In this document: positions 25,784-33,265 of the stretch, in pieces
Layout of the letters: each line of letters starts with the position of its first letter
Numbering within the stretch: the stretch's first letter is position 1
Origin: JAJFUE01 sp039683515
Lineage (GTDB): Bacteria; Sumerlaeota; Sumerlaeia; MVZB01
Reading direction: 5' to 3'
NCBI GenBank assembly: GCA_039683515.1
Contig: JBDKRG010000004.1
Span: 195,751 to 259,750, forward strand
Length of the DNA: 64,000 bases
Notes under the pieces: model-generated
What the model saw: the letters and a program-made list of their open reading frames with translations, nothing else
What the model was told of the DNA's origin: nothing
The model's database searches: none
Translations under genes and position numbers: made by a program

Positions 25784-25970
25784 TTTGGCAACATCGCAAA
25801 AAAATAATACCTCTGTGATGAACAAAGATCTAACCGCGCAATTAGAGCAGCATGGGGCGCGATCCGCCACCCAAAATTCAAATGCACGCGAAGACGCGGG
25901 ATGGGCGCAAAAGGCGTTTGCATTTGGACGGGAATCGCTGGCAAGCTGGTGTTCGACGGTGTTTGGTGTC

Positions 25971-26966
25971 ATGGGCAAAATGATTCGGATCGTCAGGATG
26001 CAGTGGTTCTCGCTGGCGCTTGTGGCCGCGTTTCTCGTCTCATGGGCTGCCCCGTGGGTCGGCGTCGGGATCAATCCCGGCAACCACACGCAGTATTGGG
26101 CGATCGTGACGATCTTTTTTCTGTCGGGCCTGATCCTGCCGACGCGCGAGGCGTTCGCGGGGCTGCTCAACTGGCGCGTCCATGTGTTCATCAATCTCTT
26201 CCAGTTCGTCCTCGTCCCGCTTGGCGCCTGGCTGGCCTTGAAACCCTTCCGCGACAGCCTCGACCCCGGCCTCCTTGCCGGGTTCTGCCTGCTGGCCGCG
26301 CTGCCGACCACGATCAGCTCGTGCGTAACGTTCACGCAGATTTCGGGGGGCAACGTCGCCGCCTCGCTGTTCAACGCCGCGGCGGGCAACATCGCCGGGA
26401 TCGCGATCACCCCCGCGCTGCTCTTTCTCATGCTCGGCGGCAAGGCCGACCACAGCCGGCTCGATATCGTCGCCACGATTCTGAGCCTCACGCGGCAGGT
26501 GATCGTTCCGTTTTTCATCGGGCAGGCGATTTACCTCGCCGCCGGCGGCCGGACGAAGCACTGGCGCAAAAAAGTCGCCTCGTTCAACAGCTTTCTGATC
26601 ATCCTGATTGTTTTCACCGCGTTCAGCGACACGTTCGCGCACACGGAGCGCCTCGGCGGCTTCAGCCTGGCCAACCCGCGTTTCGTCGCGCCGCTGGCGG
26701 CGCTCCTGCCGATCCATCTCGCGGTTCTCGCAACCGTCGCGGGGCTGAGCCGCGCGTTCAGGTTCAACCCGTCCGACCGCGTCGCGATCTTCTACACCGC
26801 GTCGCAAAAAACGCTCTCGCTCGGACTGCCGATGGCGACCGCGACGCTCGGCGCCAACCCGCGCCTGCTCGGCCTCGCCATCCTGCCGATCATCGTTTAT
26901 CACCCGATCCAGCTTTTGGTGGCGGGGATGCTGCGCAGGCCGGCGGCGGCATCCAAACATCAATGA
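25971..26966 (+). CDS. SBF-like bile acid:sodium symporter family transporter
   Basis: The 331-aa membrane protein has about nine to ten helices and the features of the SBF_like group (PF13593, including human SLC10A7 and yeast RCH1): the PTREAFAGLLNWRVH loop near 55, LLAALPTTISSCVTFTQISG near 108 and FYTASQKTLSLGLPMA near 277. The group transports organic anions or modulates Ca2+. The start is taken as the ATG at 25971, one of three close in-frame ATGs (25971, 25980, 25998); a longer extension from 25605 overlaps the divergent GT-C gene and is rejected. A broken second copy lies at 24009. Confidence 0.85.
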   Translation: MGKMIRIVRMQWFSLALVAAFLVSWAAPWVGVGINPGNHTQYWAIVTIFFLSGLILPTREAFAGLLNWRVHVFINLFQFVLVPLGAWLALKPFRDSLDPGLLAGFCLLAALPTTISSCVTFTQISGGNVAASLFNAAAGNIAGIAITPALLFLMLGGKADHSRLDIVATILSLTRQVIVPFFIGQAIYLAAGGRTKHWRKKVASFNSFLIILIVFTAFSDTFAHTERLGGFSLANPRFVAPLAALLPIHLAVLATVAGLSRAFRFNPSDRVAIFYTASQKTLSLGLPMATATLGANPRLLGLAILPIIVYHPIQLLVAGMLRRPAAASKHQ

Positions 26967-26970
26967 CCCA

Positions 26971-26997
26971 TGCCGGTTTCGGCGAAACCGGCCTACT
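26971..26997. repeat. REP-type hairpin after the symporter
   Basis: TGCCGGTTTCGGCGAAACCGGCCTACT is described as stem GCCGGTTTC/GAAACCGGC with GG/GC loop bases. It is the reverse orientation of the TAGGCCG-type REP and lies four bases after the symporter stop codon region. Confidence 0.75.
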
Positions 26998-27000
26998 GAC

Positions 27001-27028
27001 TTGACACTCGCGCGCTGATCGGGAGAAT
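27001..27028 (+). promoter_or_regulatory. possible sigma-70-type promoter for skp-lpxC-fabZ
   Basis: TTGACA at 27001-27006 and GAGAAT at 27023-27028 are 16 bp apart and 42 bp before the first start codon of the operon. The -10 is weak, so this is only a candidate. Confidence 0.3.
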
Positions 27029-27070
27029 GGAACGGATGAACCGGACGCAGTCCACCAAAGGATCATGCAC

Positions 27071-27694
27071 ATGACCACGCAAACACTCCGCCGCCTGAGC
27101 CTCGTCATGGCCCTGGCGTTGATGCTGATGGCCCCGGCGGCCTTCGCGCAGTCCAAGTTCGGCGTCGTCGACGTCGACAAGATCATCGCGCGCTCGCGCA
27201 CCGTTTCCCAGGCCGTCAAGGCCGCCGAAGCCAAGCTGAAGGTGCGCCAGGACCAGATCGACGCCAAGATGACCGAGATGCAGTCGGCCCGCCAGGAACT
27301 CGACCGCAAGCGCTCGGTGATGAGCGAGGACCAGGTCAAGGCCGAGGAAGACAAGATCAACCGCCAGCGCGAGGCGATCGAGGACCTTCAGCACGAAACC
27401 AACAAGGAACTGGCCCGCATCCGCCAGGAAGTCATGCCCCCCGAGGTCAACCGGATCATGGAGGCCGTTCGGCAGGTGGCGAACACCGAAGGCTATGACC
27501 TGGTCCTGCCGGCCGAGACCGTCCTGTTCCACACCGAGAAGGTCGACATCACGCCGCTCGTGATCCAGCTTCTCGACAAGAACAGCGCGGCCGAGAAGCC
27601 GGAATCGGTCGAGAAATCGAGCGACACGGACTCGGACGAGAAGCCGAAGAGCACGCGCCGCGCCCGGCCGCGCCTTCCGAGGAACAACGACTAA
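27071..27694 (+). CDS. skp: OmpH/Skp-family periplasmic chaperone
   Basis: The roughly 207-aa protein starts at the ATG at 27071, eight bases after AGGA; the ATG at 27065 is only two bases from that site. It has a signal peptide (cleavage near AAFAQ), then SKFGVVDVDKIIARSRTV, the usual OmpH opening, and a long charged coiled-coil (about residues 50-135) forming the tentacles of Skp. A second VVDVDK-to-Y-DLVLPAE beta element closes the fold (near 145). Skp binds unfolded outer-membrane proteins. The C-terminal tail is extra, Lys/Ser/Asp-rich and ends RRARPRLPRNND. It is followed after three bases by lpxC, the common envelope operon order. Confidence 0.85.
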   Translation: MTTQTLRRLSLVMALALMLMAPAAFAQSKFGVVDVDKIIARSRTVSQAVKAAEAKLKVRQDQIDAKMTEMQSARQELDRKRSVMSEDQVKAEEDKINRQREAIEDLQHETNKELARIRQEVMPPEVNRIMEAVRQVANTEGYDLVLPAETVLFHTEKVDITPLVIQLLDKNSAAEKPESVEKSSDTDSDEKPKSTRRARPRLPRNND

Positions 27695-27697
27695 CCG

Positions 27698-28540
27698 ATG
27701 ACGCATCAGACCACGATCGCACGCGCGGTTTCGACCGAGGGAATCGGACTGCACACGGGCCGGATGACGGGCGTCGAATTCACGCCCGCTCAAACGAACG
27801 AGGGGATCGTCTTCATTCGCGAGGATCTGCCCGGCCGGCCGATGATCCCCGCGCTGCCGGACGCGGTCAACGGCGAGATGCTCGCGCGCCGCACGGAGCT
27901 CGTCAACGCCGACGGCCATTCGGTCGCCATGATCGAGCACCTGCTCGCCGCCTGCCTGGCGATGGGGATCGACAACCTGCGCGTGGGCATGAACGGGCCC
28001 GAACTGCCGATCTTCGACGGCAGCGCGCTGCCCTACGCGCAACTGCTCGAACAGGCCGGCGCGCAGAAGCTCGAAGCCGCGCGCCACCCGTGGCGGCTCA
28101 CGCGGACCGTGACGATGGTCGACGGCGACGCCGAGATCGTCGCGATCCCCGCCGAGTCGATGTCGATCGCGTTTTTTTGCGACCTCGCCCATGCCAACAT
28201 CAAGGATCAGGTGGCCGAGTTCCAGGTCGGCATCGGCGATTTCATCAACGACCTCGCGCCCGCGCGGACCTGGGTGTTTTACGAAGATGTGGTGAAGCTA
28301 CAGGAGGCGGGTTTGATCCGCGGCGGGTCGCTCGATTGCGCGATCGTGTTGCGCGACGGCAAGCCGATGAACACCCACTACAGGCTCGACCAGGAGCTGG
28401 CGCGCCATAAACTGCTCGACTTTTTGGGCGATCTTGCGATACTTGGTCGGCCCGTGAACGCGCTGCTGACCGCGCGTGGCACCGGCCACCGCCTGCATCA
28501 CCAGTTTATCGAGAGCCTCAGAAAGGAACTGTACCAATGA
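27698..28540 (+). CDS. lpxC: UDP-3-O-acyl-N-acetylglucosamine deacetylase
   Basis: The 280-aa protein catalyses the committed step of lipid A synthesis. The zinc and catalytic residues sit almost exactly as in E. coli: H81 in IEHLLAAC, H237 and D241 in RHKLLDFLGD, H264 in GTGHRLHH (E. coli H79, H238, D242, H265). IGLHTG near residue 16 is the family opening. Its TGA overlaps the fabZ ATG by four bases (ATGA), so translation is coupled. Its presence shows that the organism makes LPS or at least lipid A. Confidence 0.96.
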   Translation: MTHQTTIARAVSTEGIGLHTGRMTGVEFTPAQTNEGIVFIREDLPGRPMIPALPDAVNGEMLARRTELVNADGHSVAMIEHLLAACLAMGIDNLRVGMNGPELPIFDGSALPYAQLLEQAGAQKLEAARHPWRLTRTVTMVDGDAEIVAIPAESMSIAFFCDLAHANIKDQVAEFQVGIGDFINDLAPARTWVFYEDVVKLQEAGLIRGGSLDCAIVLRDGKPMNTHYRLDQELARHKLLDFLGDLAILGRPVNALLTARGTGHRLHHQFIESLRKELYQ

Positions 28541-28995
28541 CCGAGCCGATGAAGCTGCCGCTGGACGTCATGGCCATCCGCGAGATCCTTCCGCACCGCT
28601 ACCCGTTCCTGCTTGTCGACCGCGTGACCGAGATGGTCGAGGGGCAATCGATCGTCGCGATCAAGTGCCTGACGGTCAACGAGCCGTTCTTTCAGGGGCA
28701 TTTCCCCAACTACCCGGTGATGCCGGGGGTGCTGCAGATCGAGGCCCTGGCGCAGGCCGGCGCGATCCTGGGCCTGTCGATGGCCGAGAACCGCGGCAAG
28801 ATCGCCCTGCTGACCGGCGCCGACGAGTTCAAGTTCCGCCGGGCGGTCGTCCCGGGCGACGTGCTCACGCTGACGGTGACGATGGAAAAGTACCGGAGAG
28901 GGTTTGGCAAGGCCCGCGGCGTCGCCAGCGTCAACGGCGAGACCAGCGCCGAAGGCATGCTCGGTTTTGCGATCGCGGCGGCCGGGGAAAAGTGA
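28537..28995 (+). CDS. fabZ: 3-hydroxyacyl-ACP dehydratase
   Basis: The 152-aa hotdog-fold enzyme carries the catalytic pair H55 (GHFPNYPVMPGV) and E69 (QIEALAQAGA), matching E. coli H54 and E68, and the LPHRYPFLLVDRV opening. It dehydrates 3-hydroxyacyl-ACP in fatty acid synthesis and competes with the lipid A pathway for the same acyl pool, which explains its coupling to lpxC. The ATG overlaps the lpxC stop codon. Confidence 0.96.
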   Translation: MTEPMKLPLDVMAIREILPHRYPFLLVDRVTEMVEGQSIVAIKCLTVNEPFFQGHFPNYPVMPGVLQIEALAQAGAILGLSMAENRGKIALLTGADEFKFRRAVVPGDVLTLTVTMEKYRRGFGKARGVASVNGETSAEGMLGFAIAAAGEK

Positions 28996-28999
28996 ATTT

Positions 29000-29058
29000 A
29001 AGAAATCCAAAATCCGAATTTCGAAATCCTAAACAAATTCGAAATCCGAAGAACAAAA
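29000..29058. repeat. AT-rich ATCCGAAATTCG word repeats
   Basis: AAATCCAAAATCCGAATTTC, GAAATCC and AATTCGAAATCCGAAG units between fabZ and its terminator. They are variants of the CCGAAATCC words at 15291 and 19479; similar units occur near 30090-30115 and 63676-63700. Confidence 0.65.
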
Positions 29059-29064
29059 TTTAAT

Positions 29065-29093
29065 AAAAAAACCGGCGAACAGCCGGTTTTTTT
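29065..29093. terminator. bidirectional Rho-independent terminator
   Basis: Arms AAAAAAACCGGC (29065-29076) and GCCGGTTTTTTT (29082-29093) with a GAACA loop, between fabZ (plus strand) and the membrane protein gene (minus strand). T-runs serve both strands. Confidence 0.9.
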
Positions 29094-29120
29094 CATGTAC
29101 AGGGAAGTTACGTTTAATCC

Positions 29121-30011
29121 TCAAATTTCGGTTTGGCCGGGCTCCGCGCCCGATTTGGGTCCGTTCCGGATAACGGCCAAGGCGAGTATTCCAACGAGAA
29201 TCGCGACCGTGATCGAGGTGATCAGCCGCGAGTGGCCGAGCAGATGGCCGACATAGCTGATGCCGTAAATCACGCCCAGAATGACGGCGAATGCGGCCAG
29301 GAACCAGAAATCCTTCAGGATCAGCAGAAACGGCCAGGCGACGATGATGATCGGATTGGACAGAATCGTCCGGTCCTTCTCGCGCAGGCCGCCGATGAAA
29401 AAGAAAACCCCGATCCCCAGCCACAAAAACGGGATGACGAATCGCGCGCCTTCGTTAAACGGGGCGAACAGGATCGGATGATCGGCGATGAATTCGGGGT
29501 CGCGCGACGGGACGAGCAGCACCGCGCAGATCAGGATCGTGAATAACAGCTCGCCGAGGAACTCGAACGGCGCCGACCATTTCCAATCGAACCAGTTGCC
29601 GTAGCCCTCAATGGCGAAGGAGGCGATCATGATCAGCAGGAAAAGACCGCCGGCGATGTCCTTCCATGTAAAATCCGGCGACCTTAAAAACGAGATGACG
29701 ACGGCGAGCATGAGCAGGGAAATGAACGTGAAAACCAGCGCCATGAACGCGTCGGATCGCTTGTCGACTTTGACATGGCGATAGAAAACCTGCATTCCGG
29801 CGACGATCGCGGCCGTGACCGCCGCGAGCAGGGTCAGGAAGAAACGCGCGCTCGATGTGCGCAGGGCCTGCGGGCCGTCCGAGCGCCAGATGACCGCCAC
29901 GCCCATGGCCAGGGCCATCGGTAGCATGAGCCAAAGCCAGGCGTCGCTGACTTGCTTCGGGGCCGGCAGGGGTGCCTTGTCGGTCGGTTCTTGCATCGCC
30001 GGATCGTCCAT
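29121..30011 (-). CDS. polytopic membrane protein of unknown function
   Basis: The 296-aa protein has about eight hydrophobic helices after a short polar N-terminus (MDDPAMQEPTDK). Helix content includes WLWLMLPMALAMGVAVIW, FFLTLLAAVTAAIVAGMQVF and ITSITVAILVGILALAVI. I recognise no named family and see no conserved catalytic motif. The start at 30011 is chosen because the upstream extension to 30077 is AT-rich with unlike codon use; an ATG at 29996 is also possible. Function unknown. Confidence 0.65.
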   Translation of the reverse strand: MDDPAMQEPTDKAPLPAPKQVSDAWLWLMLPMALAMGVAVIWRSDGPQALRTSSARFFLTLLAAVTAAIVAGMQVFYRHVKVDKRSDAFMALVFTFISLLMLAVVISFLRSPDFTWKDIAGGLFLLIMIASFAIEGYGNWFDWKWSAPFEFLGELLFTILICAVLLVPSRDPEFIADHPILFAPFNEGARFVIPFLWLGIGVFFFIGGLREKDRTILSNPIIIVAWPFLLILKDFWFLAAFAVILGVIYGISYVGHLLGHSRLITSITVAILVGILALAVIRNGPKSGAEPGQTEI

Positions 30012-30126
30012 CGGGCGCTCGAGGTCGCATGGGTGCCAAATGGAATTATGTCGCAAACGGCTCCAAACGCCAACCATTGACGCATCAATTGAACAATTCG
30101 GATTTTCGGATTATGAAATTCTGATT

Positions 30127-31083
30127 TTAATGTTTGTCTTCAAACGGCTTTTCGTTGTTGAAATCGGGGACGTATAAATCCTGGCTTTCCATTTCCTGCG
30201 CGAGGATGTTTTCGAAGCCGAGCTTGACGGCGTAGTCGACGATCGCGTTGTATTCGCGCGGCGTGATGCGGCGGTTGAGGTCGGGATAGTGGCTCGCCTG
30301 GTACTGCGGCGCGTACTGGCTCATGATGCCGATCGTGGCGTCGATCAGCCCCGCGTCCTTGGCCCAGATCAGGAACTCGTAGGAGCCGGAGAGATTGTTC
30401 GGGAGGACGAGGTGGCGGATGATGAGCCCGCGCCGCGCGACTCCATTTTCGACCACCAGCGGTCCCACCTGCCGATACATTTCGACGATCGCCAGCTTCG
30501 CGACCTCGGGGTAGTTCTTCGACGACGAGCAATATTCGCTGGCGGCCGGATCGGCGTATTTCATGTCGGGCAGGTAAATATCGACGATGCCCTCGAGGCA
30601 CTTCAGCAACTCAACCGAATCGTAGCCGTTCGTGTTGTAGACGATCGGGAGCCGCAGGCCGTTTGAATACGCGATGCGCAGCGCCTCGAGGATCGGCCCC
30701 ATGAAGTGCGTCGGCGTGACGAGGTTGATGTTCTCGGCGCCCTTGGATTGCAGGTCCAGAAACATGGCGGCGAGCTCGTCGGGCGTCCGTTCGGTTCCCA
30801 TCCCGCCGTGGCTGATCTGGAAATTCTGGCAAAACACGCACCGCAGGTTGCAGTGCGAGAAGAAGACCGTGCCCGATCCGCCGCGGCCGACCAGCGGCGG
30901 TTCCTCGCCGAAATGCAGCGTGTGCGACGCGACGCGGAGTTCAGCCGCCGCGCGGCAGTAGCCGCGCTGGCCTTCGAGCCGATTGATCCCGCAGGCGCGC
31001 CCGCACAGCGAGCACGCGGAAAGCATTTTGTTGACGCGCGGGATGGTCTCGTCGATGAGATTGATTTTGTGGGAAATATTCAT
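30127..31083 (-). CDS. PflX-type radical SAM protein
   Basis: The 318-aa protein has the radical SAM cluster motif C78-NLR-C82-VF-C85. A four-cysteine N-terminal module (SACSLCGRACG ... RGYC, Cys 24, 27, 31 and 43) is typical of the PflX/COG1313 group related to pyruvate-formate-lyase activating enzyme. GTVFFSHCN and LVTPTHFMGPI are group signatures. PFL-activating relatives make glycyl radicals, but this group's substrate is not known, and no glycyl-radical enzyme is in the window. It is read toward the fabZ side, separate from murA by 97 bp of repeats. Confidence 0.85.
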   Translation of the reverse strand: MNISHKINLIDETIPRVNKMLSACSLCGRACGINRLEGQRGYCRAAAELRVASHTLHFGEEPPLVGRGGSGTVFFSHCNLRCVFCQNFQISHGGMGTERTPDELAAMFLDLQSKGAENINLVTPTHFMGPILEALRIAYSNGLRLPIVYNTNGYDSVELLKCLEGIVDIYLPDMKYADPAASEYCSSSKNYPEVAKLAIVEMYRQVGPLVVENGVARRGLIIRHLVLPNNLSGSYEFLIWAKDAGLIDATIGIMSQYAPQYQASHYPDLNRRITPREYNAIVDYAVKLGFENILAQEMESQDLYVPDFNNEKPFEDKH

Positions 31084-31097
31084 CGTGTCGGTCGAGT

Positions 31098-31119
31098 CCC
31101 TCGCTTACGCTCGGGCTAC
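31098..31119. repeat. CCCTCGCTTACGCTCGGGCTAC palindrome type, copy 1
   Basis: Imperfect hairpin with arms CCCTCGC and GCTCGGG, between the PflX-type gene and murA. The matching copy at 62801-62822 differs at one base (CTTACG versus CTCACG). CCGCAATCC words follow at 31162-31178. Confidence 0.75.
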
Positions 31120-31180
31120 CGCGTGGCCTTTCACCCCGACTCTGCTTCTCTGCGACAAAACTCCGCAATCCGCAATCGAC

Positions 31181-32479
31181 TCACCCTTGCGGTTCTTCGG
31201 CCAGGACCGGTTTCTGGTCGCCGGTCTCGCGGGTGATGGTCGCGCCGACCGCCGCGAGCTTCGTGTCGATGTGCTCGTAGCCGCGGTCGATGTGGTAGAC
31301 GCGCAGGATTTCGGTCGTCCCCTCGGCGGCCAGGCCGGCCAGCACCAGCGCGGCCGACGCGCGCAGGTCCGAGGCCATGACCGGCGCCCCCGTCAGCTTC
31401 TTCACCCCGCGGACGCGCGCCTCGCCGGTGCCCATCTCGATGTTGGCGCCCATGCGCATCAGCTCGGCGACGTGGATGAATCGCTCCGGGTAGATCGTTT
31501 CGCGGACGATCGAGTCGCCGCCGGCCATGCACAGCAGCGCCATGAACTGCGCCTGCATGTCGGTCGGGAAACCCGGGTAGGGGAGCGTCTGGATGTTGGT
31601 CGGGTTGATGCCGGCGCCGGGCTTGACGCGGACGCCGTCGGGCAAAACTTCGATGCCGATGCCGGCCTGGATCATCTTTTCGAGGAGCGCGTTCATGTGG
31701 TCGGGGCGCGCGCCGCGGACCATGACGTCGCCGCCGGTGATCGCGCCGGCCAGCAGGAACGTGCCGGCCTCGATCCGGTCGGGGATGATCGAGTAGACGA
31801 TCGGCTTGAGCGCGCCGACGCCTTCGACTTCGAGCGTGGAGCTGTCGGCGCCGGTGATGCGCGCGCCCATGAGGTTGAGCATCCGGACCAGCTCGCCGAT
31901 TTCGGGCTCGCGGGCCGCGCCGCGGATCACCGTGCGGCCGGGGGTGAGCACGGCCGCCATCAGGACGTTGCAGGTCGCGCCGACCGACGAGCCGTGCGAG
32001 CCTTCCAAATTCATTTCGCCGCCGCTCATGCCCTCGCCTTCGGCGATCACGTAACCGCCCTCGATGCGGACCTTGGAACCCAACGCCTCGAAGCCGGTCA
32101 GGTGCAGGTCGATCGGGCGCGGGCCGATGGCGCAACCGCCCGGAAGCGAGACGCGGGCCTGGCCGAGCCGGGCCAGCATCGGGCCGAGCACGTAAACCGA
32201 GGCGCGCATGCGGCGGACCATGTCGTAGGGGGCCTCGGTCGTGTTGAAGCCGCGCGCGTCGATCGTGACCCGGTCGCCCTCGGTCGTGACCTTGGCGCCG
32301 ACGCTTTCGAGCACGCTCGACATCGTCTGGACGTCGCGAAGCTGCGGGACGTTGCGCAGGGTGCTGACGCCGTCGGCCAGCAGGCACGCGACCATCAGCG
32401 GCAGGGCGGCGTTCTTGGATCCGCTGACGGTGATTTCGCCGTTCAGGCAGCGGTTGCCTTCGATCAGGATGCGATCCAT
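31181..32479 (-). CDS. murA: UDP-N-acetylglucosamine 1-carboxyvinyltransferase
   Basis: The 432-aa protein makes enolpyruvyl-UDP-GlcNAc, the first committed step of peptidoglycan synthesis. The substrate-binding SGSKNAALPLM is near residue 19. The PEP-adduct cysteine is present as C116 in LPGGCAIGPRPIDLH, so the fosfomycin target residue is kept. The length and two-domain inside-out barrel repeats are normal. CCGGAG lies six bases before the ATG. Presence indicates an ordinary peptidoglycan wall. Confidence 0.96.
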   Translation of the reverse strand: MDRILIEGNRCLNGEITVSGSKNAALPLMVACLLADGVSTLRNVPQLRDVQTMSSVLESVGAKVTTEGDRVTIDARGFNTTEAPYDMVRRMRASVYVLGPMLARLGQARVSLPGGCAIGPRPIDLHLTGFEALGSKVRIEGGYVIAEGEGMSGGEMNLEGSHGSSVGATCNVLMAAVLTPGRTVIRGAAREPEIGELVRMLNLMGARITGADSSTLEVEGVGALKPIVYSIIPDRIEAGTFLLAGAITGGDVMVRGARPDHMNALLEKMIQAGIGIEVLPDGVRVKPGAGINPTNIQTLPYPGFPTDMQAQFMALLCMAGGDSIVRETIYPERFIHVAELMRMGANIEMGTGEARVRGVKKLTGAPVMASDLRASAALVLAGLAAEGTTEILRVYHIDRGYEHIDTKLAAVGATITRETGDQKPVLAEEPQG

Positions 32480-32563
32480 GGAAACTCCGGTCGGTCAGGG
32501 ACGTTCAGCGGGCCATGCCCAAGCTACCAATGTAAGGTGTTATGCGGAAAATTTGAAATCAAA

Positions 32564-32681
32564 AGTAGGTCGCTTCGGCTCGAAGCGACATTTCCATCAC
32601 CTGAAAGAAGACTGAATCCAAAGTCCGGAAGATTGGTTAAGTTGCGCTGGAGAATGCCGCTTCGAGCCGAAGCGGCCTACT
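32564..32681. repeat. inverted REP pair (REPIN-like), overlapping the nikR stop codon
   Basis: Left unit AGTAGGTCGCTTCGGCTC starting at 32564 and right unit ending GAGCCGAAGCGGCCTACT at 32681 are inverted copies separated by about 60 bp. Each unit is itself a hairpin. The TAG of nikR (minus strand, 32679-32677) is inside the right unit. The arrangement matches the REP doublets called REPINs. Confidence 0.75.
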
Positions 32682-33093
32682 CCAGACCGCCCTCGGTCGT
32701 GATCGTGAGGTTGGAGTGCTTGACCCCCTTGAGGACCGAGATGGCGTCGGCGAGCGCCTCGATTTTCCTGACCTGGCCGCGCAGGACCAGCACCTCCAGG
32801 CAGTTGTGGTGGTCGAGGTGGACGTGCAGCGTCGAGATGACGAGGTCGCCGAAGTCGTGCTGGATGGCGGTCAGCGTCTGGTTGAGCTCGTGGTGATGGT
32901 GGTCGTAGACCATCGTGATCGTGGCGGCGACGCGCTGGTTGGGCCGGGCCGATTTTTCGCGCACGAGGTCGGCGCGCACGAGGTCGCGGATCGCCTCGGA
33001 GCGGTTCTTGTACCCGCGCTGGCGGATGCGCTCGTCGAAAGCCTCAAAGAGTTCCTTCGGCATGGTGATCGTGTAACGTTCGAGGTCGGCCAT
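32677..33093 (-). CDS. nikR: nickel-responsive regulator NikR
   Basis: The 138-aa protein starts at the ATG at 33093, seven bases after AAAGGAG; the longer open frame is non-coding. The N-terminal ribbon-helix-helix (ERYTITMPKELFEAFDERI) is followed by an ACT-like domain. The square-planar nickel site is complete: H79, H90, H92 and C98, with the same spacing as E. coli H76, H87, H89 and C95. NikR represses nickel uptake when nickel is high. No nickel transporter or urease or hydrogenase gene is nearby; larE, whose pathway uses nickel, is 30 kb away. The gene faces the histidine kinase divergently. Confidence 0.93.
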   Translation of the reverse strand: MADLERYTITMPKELFEAFDERIRQRGYKNRSEAIRDLVRADLVREKSARPNQRVAATITMVYDHHHHELNQTLTAIQHDFGDLVISTLHVHLDHHNCLEVLVLRGQVRKIEALADAISVLKGVKHSNLTITTEGGLE

Positions 33094-33265
33094 GGCACGC
33101 TCCTTTGAGTGACAAGTTACAAAGGCCAATGGGTAAATGGAATGCAAATTATTCGGGTTCGGGTGCGTGTTGCGCAAAACAGGCTTTAAAAATTGCGCCC
33201 CCATGGACAAAAAACGCCCTGGAGGGTATAATGAGGTCAATCTCGCCCGGGGAGAATTGACCGCC

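Noticed and set aside
25784..26518. Upstream in-frame extension of the GT-C gene
   Set aside because: This part is antisense to the symporter coding sequence and lacks membrane or catalytic features expected before TM1.
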